Shown piece after piece: positions 36,538 to 45,468 of a stretch of 64,000 nt of DNA. Origin of the DNA: an uncultured bacterium (GTDB lineage: Bacteria; Bacillota_I; Bacilli_A; Acholeplasmatales; Anaeroplasmataceae); contig CASETY010000001.1 of the NCBI GenBank assembly GCA_949291115.1, positions 62,001 to 126,000 on the forward strand. The letters are read 5' to 3'. Numbering within the stretch: position 1 is the first letter of the stretch; every line of letters starts with the position of its first letter. The notes beneath the pieces are model-generated. The model searched no databases and was not told the origin of the DNA. It saw nothing but the letters and a program-made list of their open reading frames with translations. The translations under genes were made by a program, and so were the position numbers.

Positions 36538-37842
36538 ATGTTGCCGAAAGTTGCGATTGTCGGTAGACCAAATGTAGGAAAGTCTTCTTTATTTAATCGA
36601 ATTGTTGGCAAACGTTTATCAATCACTGACGATAAACCAGGTGTTACGCGCGATAGGATATATGAGAAAGCTTCTTGGTTGCTTAAAGAGTTCTATTTAA
36701 TAGATACAGGGGGCATTGAAATTAAAGATGCCCCTTTTTCTAAACAAATTAGAGCACAAGTTGAAGTGGCGACTGATGAAGCTGATGTAATAATTTTTGT
36801 TGTTGATGTAAGAGCTAGTTTAACTGATGATGATAATTATATAGCGAAAATGTTATATAAAACGAAAAAACCAGTGATTGTAGCGGTAAATAAAGTTGAC
36901 GATAATAGTTTAAAAGATAATATGTATGATTTTTATGCCTTAGGTTTTGATTTAGTAATGCCTGTTTCCACACTTCATGGTATAGGTGTTGGCGATATGT
37001 TAGATGAAGTTGTTAAGTTATTTAATAATGTTGAAACTGATGAAGAAGATAAGGCAGTTAAATTTAGTGTAGTAGGTCGTCCTAATGTTGGTAAATCATC
37101 TTTGGTTAATGCTTTACTAGGTGAAAAAAGAGTAATCGTTTCGGATATTAGTGGTACAACTAGAGATGCCATCGATACTAAATTTACTTATAATGATAAA
37201 GAATATATGGTTGTTGATACTGCTGGTTTAAAAAAGCGTGGTAAAATTTATGAAAATATTGATCGTTACGCCACTATTAGAACAGTTGATGCGATTATAA
37301 GAAGTGATATTGTTTTATTAGTGCTAGATGCCTCTGTTGGTATTATTGAACAAGATACCCATATTGGTGAGTATATTGAACAGTATAATAAGCCATGTGT
37401 AATTGTTTATAATAAGTGGGATTTAGTTAAAAAAGATAGTAATACAATGCAAAATATGATTAAAAAGACCCGTGAAACTTTTAAATATTTAGATTATGCA
37501 CCAATTGTTTTTATTTCTGCTTTAACTGATAAACGTCTAGAAACTATTTTCCCAGAAATTGATTTAGTAAGTGAGGCTTATGATAGAAGAATTCAAACAG
37601 CTACTTTAAATAATGTTATAAGTGATGCAGTGGCGATGTTCCCTCCTTCTAAGTTTAATGGTGGTATTATTAAGATTTATTATACGATGCAAGCTGGTAC
37701 TAAACCACCAACTTTTCAGTTTTTTGTAAATGATGAATCATTCCTTCATTTTTCTTATAAGCGTTATTTAGAAAATCAATTAAGAAAGAATTTTGATTTC
37801 TATGGTACGCCTATTAAATTAGAATTTAAGAAAAGAGACTAA
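36538..37842 (+). CDS. der: Ribosome biogenesis GTPase Der (EngA)
   Basis: Tandem-GTPase 50S assembly factor, 434 residues. Two G domains are visible: GRPNVGKSSLFN at residue 8 with VNKVDD, and GRPNVGKSSLVN at residue 180 with YNKWDL. DTGGIE and DTAGLKKRGK form the two G3/switch II regions. A C-terminal KH-like domain ends the protein. It follows the cmk-rpsA fusion by 12 bases with a GGGTG ribosome site and precedes gpsA by three bases, as in Bacillus. Confidence 0.97.
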   Translation: MLPKVAIVGRPNVGKSSLFNRIVGKRLSITDDKPGVTRDRIYEKASWLLKEFYLIDTGGIEIKDAPFSKQIRAQVEVATDEADVIIFVVDVRASLTDDDNYIAKMLYKTKKPVIVAVNKVDDNSLKDNMYDFYALGFDLVMPVSTLHGIGVGDMLDEVVKLFNNVETDEEDKAVKFSVVGRPNVGKSSLVNALLGEKRVIVSDISGTTRDAIDTKFTYNDKEYMVVDTAGLKKRGKIYENIDRYATIRTVDAIIRSDIVLLVLDASVGIIEQDTHIGEYIEQYNKPCVIVYNKWDLVKKDSNTMQNMIKKTRETFKYLDYAPIVFISALTDKRLETIFPEIDLVSEAYDRRIQTATLNNVISDAVAMFPPSKFNGGIIKIYYTMQAGTKPPTFQFFVNDESFLHFSYKRYLENQLRKNFDFYGTPIKLEFKKRD

Positions 37843-37845
37843 ATT

Positions 37846-38850
37846 ATGAAAGTAAGTATTATAGGTGGTGGAGCATGGGGAACAACTCTTGCCCAAGCTT
37901 TAGCTGATAAAAATAATAGTGTATTAGTTAGAGATATAAATGAAGATTTTGTTAAGGCAATTAATGAATTACATATTCATCCTTCGTTTGAAGTAACTAT
38001 TCCTACTAAAATTAGTGCGACTACATCTTTAGATGAAGCACTAGCTTTTTCTGATGTTATTATTTTATGTGTCCCTACTAAAGTTATGAGAAGTGTTATT
38101 AAAGAAATAAACACTAAATTAACTTCTAAAAAATTATTTGTTAATGTTTCTAAAGGTATCGAACCACAAACTTCTAAAACGGTTAGTGAAATAGTTAGTG
38201 AAGAAATAGATCCTAATAATTTAGAAGGTTATGTTGTCTTGTCTGGACCTAGTCATGCTGAAGAATTAATCTTTAGAAAATTTACTTGTTTAGTGGCGGC
38301 TTCTACCAATTTAGAATTAGCTAAAAAAGTTCAAAAAATGTTCAGTAATGAAAAATATTTAAGAATTTATACATCTTTAGATGTTATTGGTGTAGAAGTA
38401 GGTGGCGCTGTAAAAAATGCGATTGCCCTAGTTTCTGGTATTGGCTATGGACTTGGTTTAGGCGAAAATGCAAGAGCGGCTTTAATTTCAAGGGGAATGC
38501 TAGAACTTGTCCAAATAGTTGAGGCTTTAGGTGGTAAAAAAGAAACCGTTTATGGTCTTTCTGGTCTTGGTGATTTAATCGTTACGGCCTCTTCTATGAA
38601 TAGCAGAAATTTTAAAGCTGGTCTAAAGATTGGTGAAGGTCAGTCTGTTGAAAAAGTATTAGAAAATGCTAGTCAAACAGTTGAAGGTGTAAGAGCAATA
38701 ATAGCGTGTTATGAAATTGGTAAAAAGTATAATTTAAATTTACCAATCATTGAGACAGCTTACTCTTTAGTTTCAGGCGAAATAAGCGCGAAAGAAAGCG
38801 TAAAATTGTTACTTTCTCGTAAATTAAAGTCAGAATATATTGATTTTTAA
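37846..38850 (+). CDS. gpsA: NAD(P)-dependent glycerol-3-phosphate dehydrogenase
   Basis: Makes sn-glycerol-3-phosphate for phospholipid synthesis. It has 334 residues. The Rossmann motif IGGGAWGTTLA opens the protein; LSGPSHAEEL, the catalytic Lys in GGAVKNAIALVSGI and LSGLGDLIVT are present. It directly follows der and ends the cmk-der-gpsA unit. Confidence 0.96.
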   Translation: MKVSIIGGGAWGTTLAQALADKNNSVLVRDINEDFVKAINELHIHPSFEVTIPTKISATTSLDEALAFSDVIILCVPTKVMRSVIKEINTKLTSKKLFVNVSKGIEPQTSKTVSEIVSEEIDPNNLEGYVVLSGPSHAEELIFRKFTCLVAASTNLELAKKVQKMFSNEKYLRIYTSLDVIGVEVGGAVKNAIALVSGIGYGLGLGENARAALISRGMLELVQIVEALGGKKETVYGLSGLGDLIVTASSMNSRNFKAGLKIGEGQSVEKVLENASQTVEGVRAIIACYEIGKKYNLNLPIIETAYSLVSGEISAKESVKLLLSRKLKSEYIDF

Positions 38851-38867
38851 TTTAATAATGTTATAAT
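38840..38867 (+). promoter_or_regulatory. Promoter for the HU gene
   Basis: TTGATT (38840-38845), a 16-base spacer and TATAAT (38862-38867) preceded by TGT, overlapping the end of gpsA. Confidence 0.6.
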
Positions 38868-38892
38868 AGTAAAAAAATATGGAGGTAGTGTT

Positions 38893-39165
38893 ATGAATAA
38901 AGCTGAATTAGTAGCCGTAGCAGCTGAAAAATTAGATATTACTAAAATAGAAGCTGAACGTGTTTTTAATGGCTTCCTTGACGTTATATATGAAACTTTA
39001 AGTGAAGGTGAAAAGGTAGTTATTTCTGGTTTCGGAACATTTGAGGTAAGAAATCGTGTTGAACGTAGTGGACGTAATCCTCGTACTGGTGAAGATATCG
39101 TTATACCTGGTCAAAAAAGCCCAGCTTTTAAGGCTGGTAAAGCTATGAAAGATGCAGTTAAATAG
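38893..39165 (+). CDS. hbs: DNA-binding protein HU
   Basis: Nucleoid architectural protein, 90 residues. The beta-arm signature FGTFEVRNRVERSGRNPRTG and the C-terminal helix (PAFKAGKAMKDAVK) are standard. GGAGG precedes ATG 38893. Its own promoter and terminator make it a short abundant message; the terminator stem starts at the stop codon. Confidence 0.97.
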   Translation: MNKAELVAVAAEKLDITKIEAERVFNGFLDVIYETLSEGEKVVISGFGTFEVRNRVERSGRNPRTGEDIVIPGQKSPAFKAGKAMKDAVK

Positions 39166-39185
39166 GGCTTCGGTCCTATTTTTTT
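39161..39185 (+). terminator. Intrinsic terminator overlapping the HU stop codon
   Basis: AATAGG (39161-39166) pairs with CCTATT (39175-39180); a G-T pair extends the stem around a CTTCGG loop. A run of seven T (39179-39185) follows. The TAG stop lies inside the 5' arm. Confidence 0.8.
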
Positions 39186-39192
39186 ATTAGTT

Positions 39193-40134
39193 ATGGAAAA
39201 TATTAAACTAGCCATTATTGAAAACAACTTACCTTTAGTAAAAGAATTATTACAATATAATAACATCAATGAAGTAGATAGCGATGGTAATAATTACTTG
39301 CATCTAGCTATCATGTATAAAAAAGTTGAAATTGCCTATTTTTTATTAGAAAATAATATTTATATTAATGCTTTAAATAAATATAATATGACGCCTTTAT
39401 ATTTAGCTGTTCATTACAATAATATGCCTATTGTACAAGCTTTACTTAAAGCGGGAGCACAAGTGATGCTTTCTAATTTTGATTTAGAAACACCTTTTTA
39501 CCATGCTTGTAGTTTAGCTAGAAGTAATATGATTAATCTTTTTTTAGAATACCAAAATTATGATTTTGATTATGTAAATGCCAAGGGTGAAAATTTAATA
39601 TTTGCCCTTATTAGATCAGGTAATTTAAATTTACTTAAAAGATTTTATAATGATGATTTAAAAAACACAGTAAATAATATGGGGGATACTTATTTACATG
39701 TAGCTATTCAAACAAATAAAGAAGATGTTATTCTTTATTTATTGACATTAGGTTTAAATGTTAATGTTTTAAATAAGTTAAAAGAATCACCACTTTATAT
39801 AGCCATTAAAGAAAATAATTATAATGTAATTAAATTATTATTAAAAAATGGAGCTTTAACATCGTTTAAAGATCCTAATGGTTTTACTTATAAAGAATTA
39901 ATTTCTAAATTAAATAATGATTTATTAATGTTTGATCAAACTGAAGTTTATCAAAATAAGTATCCATTACATTATAGTATTATTGTGAATGACTATAGTT
40001 TGTTTTTAAATAAAATTAATGCTTATAATTTAATTATAAAAGATAACCATAATAATAGTGCTTTAGATTTAGCGTATGCTTTAAAGAATAAAACTTTCAT
40101 TAAAGAGATTCTCCAATTTAAGAAAAAGTGTTAA
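39193..40134 (+). CDS. Ankyrin-repeat protein
   Basis: A 313-residue protein made almost wholly of about eight ankyrin repeats, for example SDGNNYLHLAIMYKKVEIAY, NKYNMTPLYLAVHYNN and MGDTYLHVAIQTNKEDVILY. There is no signal peptide or enzymatic domain, so it should be a cytoplasmic protein-binding scaffold. ATG 39193 is the natural N-terminal cap but lies 12 bases after the HU terminator stem and has no Shine-Dalgarno; I see no promoter for it. Expression must come from read-through or an unusual start. Partner and role are unknown. Confidence 0.85.
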   Translation: MENIKLAIIENNLPLVKELLQYNNINEVDSDGNNYLHLAIMYKKVEIAYFLLENNIYINALNKYNMTPLYLAVHYNNMPIVQALLKAGAQVMLSNFDLETPFYHACSLARSNMINLFLEYQNYDFDYVNAKGENLIFALIRSGNLNLLKRFYNDDLKNTVNNMGDTYLHVAIQTNKEDVILYLLTLGLNVNVLNKLKESPLYIAIKENNYNVIKLLLKNGALTSFKDPNGFTYKELISKLNNDLLMFDQTEVYQNKYPLHYSIIVNDYSLFLNKINAYNLIIKDNHNNSALDLAYALKNKTFIKEILQFKKKC

Positions 40135-40148
40135 AATAGAAGAAAGTG

Positions 40149-40178
40149 TTGAACATTTGTTTTATTATATGGTATAAT
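40149..40178 (+). promoter_or_regulatory. Promoter for the rimP-nusA-infB operon
   Basis: TTGAAC (40149-40154), an 18-base spacer and TATAAT (40173-40178) preceded by TGG. It starts 15 bases after the ankyrin-gene stop codon. Confidence 0.6.
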
Positions 40179-40192
40179 AAATTATCTTAGAG

Positions 40193-40220
40193 ATAAGAGA
40201 GGTTATACCTCTCTTATTTT
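40193..40220 (+). terminator. Leader hairpin/attenuator-like terminator before rimP
   Basis: A perfect 10-bp stem, ATAAGAGAGG (40193-40202) with CCTCTCTTAT (40208-40217), a 5-base loop and an interrupted T tract (TTTATTGTT). It lies downstream of the operon promoter and upstream of rimP, so it is in the 5' leader. A second small hairpin, TTATCT-TAG-AGATAA (40182-40196), shares four bases with its 5' arm. Bacillus controls this operon by NusA-dependent termination in the leader; a similar function is inferred here. It could simply end read-through from the ankyrin gene. Confidence 0.65.
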
Positions 40221-40240
40221 ATTGTTAGGCTGGTGATGAT

Positions 40241-40684
40241 ATGGATATTAATTTGATTAAAGAAAAAATATTAGAAGTTATACCAAATGAACTTTCTTTA
40301 TATGATGTTTCTTATCAAAAAGAAGGAGGTAATCTTATTTTACAAGTTTTACTTGATAAAAAAGATGGGATTACGATTGAAGATTTAGAAGGAGCGAATA
40401 AGCTTATTTCTGATATGTTAGACAAATATGATTCTGATATGCCTCTTTATTATTTAGAAGTTTCTTCACCAGGTGCTGAAAAAGAACTTAGAAATTATGA
40501 AGAAATTAAAGAAAATGTAGGTAAATATATTTATCTTGAAACTAATTTAGTTAAATATTATGGCACTTTAGAAGAAGTTAATGAAGATAATTTAGTAATT
40601 AGAGTTAATTTTAAAGGCCGTTTTAAAAATATTAATATTAGTTTAGCTGATTTAAATTTTATTAGATTAGCAGTTAAAGTTTAA
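40241..40684 (+). CDS. rimP: Ribosome maturation factor RimP
   Basis: Small-subunit assembly factor, 147 residues with the N-terminal alpha/beta domain (GGNLILQVLLDKKDGITIEDL), the YYLEVSSPGAEKEL signature and a C-terminal SH3-like barrel. CTGGTGATG precedes ATG 40241. First gene of the conserved rimP-nusA-rnpM-ylxQ-infB-rbfA operon. Confidence 0.93.
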   Translation: MDINLIKEKILEVIPNELSLYDVSYQKEGGNLILQVLLDKKDGITIEDLEGANKLISDMLDKYDSDMPLYYLEVSSPGAEKELRNYEEIKENVGKYIYLETNLVKYYGTLEEVNEDNLVIRVNFKGRFKNINISLADLNFIRLAVKV

Positions 40685-40701
40685 AGGAGAAATTGAATAT
40701 T

Positions 40702-41787
40702 ATGATTAATAAAGAATTTTTTAAGCAAGTTGATGAAATTGCGATAGAACGTGAATTAAATAAAGATGATATTTATGAAATAATGAAAAAGGCTTTTGAA
40801 AAAGCGTATCAAAAAGTTTATGGTCTTACATCTTGTAGAGTTCAAATTAATCCTGAGCGTTCAGAAATTAATTTATATCAATTACGTTTAGTTGTGAATG
40901 CTTATAGTTTACTTAAAAATACTGATGGTGTTGATGAAATTTTAATTGAAGATGCTTCTAAATTAAGAGGTAATAAAAACGTTAAAGTTGGTCAAATTAT
41001 TGAAATTCCTGTAAGTATTAAAGATTTAGGTCGTTTAGGTGCAACTGTGGCTAAACAAACTTATAATAACTCAATTAAATCACTAGAAAGAGAAAAAGCT
41101 TATGAATATTTCAAGAGCTTAGAAGGTGAAATGATTAATGCGACTGTTACTGATACTAATGAAAATTATATTTTCTTAAGCATTGGACGTAACATTCATA
41201 CTATTTTACCACGTAAAGAATTACTTCCTAATGATGATCCTAAAACAGGTGATTATTTAAAAGTGTTTATTCGTAAAGTTGAGCCAACTACGCGTGATCC
41301 TAAAGTTTTAGTAAGCAGAAATGATCGTAATTTAATCAACCGTTTACTTGAAACTTATATTCCTGAAATTGGTGAAGGAATTATTGAAGTTAAAGGAATT
41401 GCTCGTGATCCGGGTGACCGTACTAAGATTGCTGTATTCTCTAACGATCCAAATGTTGATGCGATTGGTTCTTGTGTAGGTGAAGGCGGCACTCGTATTA
41501 AAGAAATCGTTGATGCTTTAAACGGCGAAAAAATAGATTTATATAAATGGAGTGAAAATATTCCTGAACTAATCGCTAATTCTTTACAACCTGCGCAAGT
41601 TACTAAGGTGTTAAGCGTTGATCCTAAAACAAAATCATCTATTGTAATTGTTCCAGATGATCAATTATCTTTAGCTATTGGTAAACAAGGTCAAAATGTA
41701 CGTTTAGCTGTTCAATCATGTGGTTGGAAAATAGATATTAAGTCTTTAAAAGATGCATTTGATGAAGGTTTAATTGAATTATCATGA
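40702..41787 (+). CDS. nusA: Transcription termination/antitermination factor NusA
   Basis: RNA polymerase-binding factor, 361 residues. The order is N-terminal RNAP-binding domain, S1 domain (about 135-200), then two KH domains with ARDPGDRTKIAVFSNDPNVD, GEGGTRIKEI and LAIGKQGQNVRLAVQ. No C-terminal acidic repeats are present, as usual in Firmicutes. TTG 40693 is in frame but only three bases after AAAGGAG; ATG 40702 begins MINKEFF and matches family N-termini. It overlaps rnpM by four bases. Confidence 0.96.
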   Translation: MINKEFFKQVDEIAIERELNKDDIYEIMKKAFEKAYQKVYGLTSCRVQINPERSEINLYQLRLVVNAYSLLKNTDGVDEILIEDASKLRGNKNVKVGQIIEIPVSIKDLGRLGATVAKQTYNNSIKSLEREKAYEYFKSLEGEMINATVTDTNENYIFLSIGRNIHTILPRKELLPNDDPKTGDYLKVFIRKVEPTTRDPKVLVSRNDRNLINRLLETYIPEIGEGIIEVKGIARDPGDRTKIAVFSNDPNVDAIGSCVGEGGTRIKEIVDALNGEKIDLYKWSENIPELIANSLQPAQVTKVLSVDPKTKSSIVIVPDDQLSLAIGKQGQNVRLAVQSCGWKIDIKSLKDAFDEGLIELS

Positions 41788-42068
41788 TGAAAGAAAAGAA
41801 AAAGGTATTACGCACTTGCGTTTGTTCTAAAGAAGTTTTAGAAAAGAAAGACTTATTTAGAATTATTAAAACTCAAGATGGTAATGTAATTGTAGATTTA
41901 AAAGGGAAAGTAAGTGCAATGGGAAAAGGTGCTTATTTGAAAAAAGATAAGGATGTAATTTTAAAAGCTAAGAAAACAAAAGTTTTAGAAAGAGCTTTAG
42001 AAACAAACATCCCTGATAATATTTATGAAGAAATGTTAGGCTTTTTAGATGGACAAGATTTTGAATAA
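41784..42068 (+). CDS. rnpM: YlxR-family RNA-binding protein (RnpM)
   Basis: A 94-residue DUF448 protein, with CVCSKEVLEKKDLFRII and GAYLKKD as family marks. Bacillus YlxR has been described as an RNase P modulator. One Cys pair (CVCS) replaces the usual CVxxG loop. The ATGA overlap with nusA and the 20-base overlap with the next gene show tight coupling. Confidence 0.87.
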   Translation: MMKEKKKVLRTCVCSKEVLEKKDLFRIIKTQDGNVIVDLKGKVSAMGKGAYLKKDKDVILKAKKTKVLERALETNIPDNIYEEMLGFLDGQDFE

Positions 42069-42342
42069 TATTGGTTTAGCCTACCGGGCTAAAGTGATTG
42101 TAATTGGGGCAGAAGAAGTTTTAAAAAATATGCGTAATAATAATATTACCTATATTTTCTTAGCTAATGATGCCGCTAAAAATACATATAAAGCAATTAT
42201 GGATAAAGCAAGTTTCTATAATGTTGAAGTTTCAACAGCTTATGATAGTTTAGCTTTAGCTCATTGTTTAGGTAAAGAAAATGTTAAAGTAATCGGTTTA
42301 ACTAAGAAAGGTCAACATTTTAAGCAAATTTTAAGAAAGTAG
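42049..42342 (+). CDS. ylxQ: L7Ae-family K-turn-binding protein YlxQ
   Basis: A 97-residue L7Ae/L30e/S12e-type fold protein: NNIGLAYRAKVIVIGAEEVL, FLANDAAKNTY and IGLTKKGQHF. The family binds kink-turn RNA; the physiological RNA is not known. ATG 42049 and TTG 42061 are both possible starts, with no decisive ribosome site. It sits between rnpM and infB as in Bacillus. Confidence 0.85.
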   Translation: MDKILNNIGLAYRAKVIVIGAEEVLKNMRNNNITYIFLANDAAKNTYKAIMDKASFYNVEVSTAYDSLALAHCLGKENVKVIGLTKKGQHFKQILRK

Positions 42343-42352
42343 GTGCACATAT

Positions 42353-44164
42353 ATGGCTAAGAAGAATAAAAATGAAAAACGAATTTCAAATATTCCTCAA
42401 AAAGTTTTAGAAAGTGCGAATGTGGTAACTTATCGTGAAGGTATGACAGTCCTAGATTTAGCCAATGGTTTAAATAAACCGGTAGCGTTAGTTATCAAAA
42501 AATTATTTTTAAATGGCATCGTTGCGAATCAAAATCAAGTAATTGATCGCGACGCATGTGAAGTTATTTGTTTAGAATTTGATTGTGAATTAAAAGATGA
42601 AGTGGTAACAGATGCGATTCGTTTTGATGAATTTGTTATTGATGACAAACCAGAAGAATTAGTATCTCGTCCACCAGTTGTAACTATTATGGGACACGTA
42701 GACCATGGAAAAACAACATTATTAGATACCATTAGAAATTCACGTGTAGCTTTAGGTGAAGCAGGCGGTATCACTCAACATATTGGTGCTTATCAAATTA
42801 AATATGAAGGTCAACCAATCACTTTCATTGATACACCGGGACACGCTGCCTTTAGTGAAATGCGTGCTCGTGGAGCTAAAATTACCGATATTGTTGTTTT
42901 AGTTGTGGCAGCTGATGATGGTGTAATGCCACAAACTGAAGAAGCAATTGAACATGCTAAAGCAGCAAAATGTCCAATCATTGTTGCTGTAAATAAAATT
43001 GATAAGCCAGCCGCTAATCCAGATAGAGTAATGGAAGAATTATCACGTTATGGTTTAATTCCAGAAGCTTGGGGTGGCGATACTATTTTCCAACCTATTT
43101 CGGCTTTAAAAGGAACAGGTGTTAAGCAATTATTGGAAAGTATTTTATTAGTTGCAGAAATGGAAGAATTAAAAGCTAATCCAAACCGTTTAGCAATCGG
43201 TACAGTAATTGAAGCTGGTATGGATAAAGCCCGTGGTTCTTATGCCACTTTCTTGGTACAAAACGGAACATTAAAAGTAGGCGATTTCTTAGTATGTGGC
43301 GATATTTTTGCTAAAGTTAGAACCATGGAAGATGATCGTCATATTAAGTTCCAAGAAGCTTTACCAAGTCAAGCAGTAATGGTAACTGGTTTAGATGGTG
43401 TGCCTTTAGCTGGTGATAAATTTATGGTTTTCTCTTCAGAGCAACAAGCTCGTAAGATTGCGGATGAACGTAAGATTAGAACTAAGAATAAAGAATTAGA
43501 AGAAAATAAACCTAAATCAATTGATGATTTATTTAATACAGTAGATAATAAAAATAAAGAGTTAAATATTATCATTAAAGCTGATGCCCAAGGTAGTGCG
43601 GAAGCTTTAAAAGGTTCTTTCTTAAAGATAGATGTTCCAGATGTAACTCTAAATATCATAAGATCTAATGTCGGAACTATTTCCGAAGATGATATTAATC
43701 TTGCTAGTGGCTCTAATGCTTTAATTATTGGTTTTAATGTTCGTCCTATGCCACAAGTTAAAGCTTCTGCGGATGCTAAAAAGGTACAAATTCGCTTATA
43801 TAAAGTAATATATGATGCAATTAATGACTTAACATTAGCTTTAAAAGGCTTATTAGATCCAGTTTATGAAGAAGTAGAAACTGGTTATGCCGAAGTAAGA
43901 CAAACATTTAAAGTATCAAAAGTTGGGACTATTGCTGGTTGTTATGTAACGGAAGGCTATATTCAAAATAACGCTTTAATTCGTTTACTTCGTGATGGCG
44001 TTGTTGTCTATGAAGGTAAATTAAATACTTTAAGACGTTTTAAAGATGATGTAAAAGAAGTAAAAGCTGGTTATGAATGTGGTTTAAGTATTGATGGCTT
44101 TAATGATATTAAAGTAGGCGACATTATTGAAGCTTCTAAGATGGAAGAGGTTAATAATGGATAA
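42353..44164 (+). CDS. infB: Translation initiation factor IF-2, short form
   Basis: GTPase that brings initiator tRNA to the 30S subunit. It has 603 residues because the long N-terminal region is reduced to about 50 residues before the conserved [13 protein letters not shown] domain. G1 is GHVDHGKTT (from 114), G3 DTPGHAAF and G4 NKIDKP. Domains II-IV follow to the C-terminus. AGGTG upstream supports ATG 42353. It overlaps rbfA by eight bases. Confidence 0.96.
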   Translation: MAKKNKNEKRISNIPQKVLESANVVTYREGMTVLDLANGLNKPVALVIKKLFLNGIVANQNQVIDRDACEVICLEFDCELKDEVVTDAIRFDEFVIDDKPEELVSRPPVVTIMGHVDHGKTTLLDTIRNSRVALGEAGGITQHIGAYQIKYEGQPITFIDTPGHAAFSEMRARGAKITDIVVLVVAADDGVMPQTEEAIEHAKAAKCPIIVAVNKIDKPAANPDRVMEELSRYGLIPEAWGGDTIFQPISALKGTGVKQLLESILLVAEMEELKANPNRLAIGTVIEAGMDKARGSYATFLVQNGTLKVGDFLVCGDIFAKVRTMEDDRHIKFQEALPSQAVMVTGLDGVPLAGDKFMVFSSEQQARKIADERKIRTKNKELEENKPKSIDDLFNTVDNKNKELNIIIKADAQGSAEALKGSFLKIDVPDVTLNIIRSNVGTISEDDINLASGSNALIIGFNVRPMPQVKASADAKKVQIRLYKVIYDAINDLTLALKGLLDPVYEEVETGYAEVRQTFKVSKVGTIAGCYVTEGYIQNNALIRLLRDGVVVYEGKLNTLRRFKDDVKEVKAGYECGLSIDGFNDIKVGDIIEASKMEEVNNG

Positions 44165-44492
44165 AATTAAATTATCACGTCTTCAATCTTTAGCTTTACG
44201 TGAATTATCTTTATATTTACAAAATGATATTAAGATTGAAGATTTTAAAAAAGTTTCCATTATGGAAGTTAAAATAACTAATGATTTATCTTTTATGACT
44301 ATTTATTATACAGTTTATAAAGATTTAGATTTAGATAAGATTAAAGATTTATTAGAAACTAATAAAGCTAAAATTAGACATTATTTAGCTTCTAAAATAA
44401 AAGCTCGTAAAATGCCTGAATTAATATTTAAATATGATAATTCTTTAAGTTATGCAAATCATATTGAAGATTTATTAAAGAATATAAAATAA
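44157..44492 (+). CDS. rbfA: Ribosome-binding factor A
   Basis: 30S maturation and cold-shock factor, 111 residues with a KH-like fold (EVKITNDLSFMTIYYTVY, RHYLASKIKARKMPELIFKYDNS). Codons are open back to 44127, but AAGAGG six bases before ATG 44157 and the family N-terminus (RLQSLALRELS) fix the start there. truB and ribF, which follow in Bacillus, are absent; a two-way terminator comes next. Confidence 0.92.
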   Translation: MDKIKLSRLQSLALRELSLYLQNDIKIEDFKKVSIMEVKITNDLSFMTIYYTVYKDLDLDKIKDLLETNKAKIRHYLASKIKARKMPELIFKYDNSLSYANHIEDLLKNIK

Positions 44493-44520
44493 AAATCGGT
44501 CGAAATGACCGATTTTTTTT
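44493..44520. terminator. Bidirectional terminator between rbfA and mrp
   Basis: AAATCGGTC (44493-44501) pairs with GACCGATTT (44507-44515), with T-runs on both strands. It serves the plus-strand nusA operon and the minus-strand mrp gene. Confidence 0.85.
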
Positions 44521-45337
44521 ATAAATTTTCTAAAGTTTTAGCTATATCATCAAACATGGAAATATCATAATCTTCAATACGACCTTGATCAACTAAACTT
44601 GCTAAGTTAGGATCAATAGGTGCTTTTAGAAGTGGTTTGATATTTAATTCCTTGCTAATTTCATCAATCTTAGATTGACCAAAAGGGTAGATGATATGTC
44701 CACATTCTTCACATTTAATATAGCTCATATTTTCAACCAAACCGATTACATTAATATTCATCATTTTGGCCATATTAAGCGCTTTTTCAACAATCATTTT
44801 TACTAAATCTTGAGGAGTAGAAACAATTATAACCCCATTAATTGGTAATGATTGGAATACAGTTAAGGCAACATCACCAGTTCCAGGTGGCATATCGACA
44901 AATAGATAGTCAAGATCACCCCATAAAACAGAAGTGTAAAATTGTTTGATTACATTGCCAATGATGGGGCCTCGCCATAATACGGGGTCAGTCTCATTTT
45001 TTACAAGTAAGTTAATAGACATTACTTTAATACCAAGACTTGTTTCAAGCGGGAACATTAAATCATTTGTGCCAGTAACTTCCCCTTTTACCCCAAATGA
45101 TTTAGGAATAGATGGGCCAGTTATATCTGCATCTAAAATACCAACCTTGTAACCAAGACGAGCCATTGTCACAGCAAGTAAACTAGTAGTAGCTGATTTA
45201 CCAACGCCGCCTTTACCAGAAATAACGCCAATTATTTTTTTGATATTATTAGCTTCATTAGTTTGAAATTTTAAATTAGTTGTGTCATGTTCACATTTTG
45301 ATTTACAATCTTTACAGTTATGATCACAAGTTGCCAT
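44519..45337 (-). CDS. mrp: Mrp/NBP35-family iron-sulfur cluster carrier ATPase
   Basis: A 272-residue P-loop ATPase that carries and transfers [4Fe-4S] clusters. The deviant Walker A SGKGGVGKS (residues 40-48), GPSIPKSFG, DMPPGTGDV and the paired Cys in KCEECGH (cluster ligands of the dimer) are all present. An N-terminal Cys tract (Cys4, 8, 11, 15) is an extra feature shared by some clostridial Mrp proteins. AGGAGG precedes the start. It lies just before the hydrogenase region, whose subunits need many Fe-S clusters. Confidence 0.93.
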   Translation of the reverse strand: MATCDHNCKDCKSKCEHDTTNLKFQTNEANNIKKIIGVISGKGGVGKSATTSLLAVTMARLGYKVGILDADITGPSIPKSFGVKGEVTGTNDLMFPLETSLGIKVMSINLLVKNETDPVLWRGPIIGNVIKQFYTSVLWGDLDYLFVDMPPGTGDVALTVFQSLPINGVIIVSTPQDLVKMIVEKALNMAKMMNINVIGLVENMSYIKCEECGHIIYPFGQSKIDEISKELNIKPLLKAPIDPNLASLVDQGRIEDYDISMFDDIAKTLENL

Positions 45338-45363
45338 ATGAATCCTCCTTTAACAACTTATAT

Positions 45364-45401
45364 ATTGTAGCATTTTTCTTAACTATTTTAAAGAAAAATG
45401 C
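45364..45401 (-). promoter_or_regulatory. mrp promoter overlapped by an 11-bp inverted repeat
   Basis: On the minus strand TTTAAA (45392-45387), 17 bases, then TACAAT (45369-45364) preceded by TGC. GCATTTTTCTT (45370-45380) and AAGAAAAATGC (45391-45401) form a perfect 11-bp inverted repeat with a 10-base gap that spans the promoter spacer and -35. It looks like an operator rather than a terminator, because no gene ends here. Confidence 0.5.
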
Positions 45402-45468
45402 CCAATTATTAAAAAAAAGAAAAAATATGTAAAAAAATGTCTATATATAAAATGAGGAGGAAAAAAGG

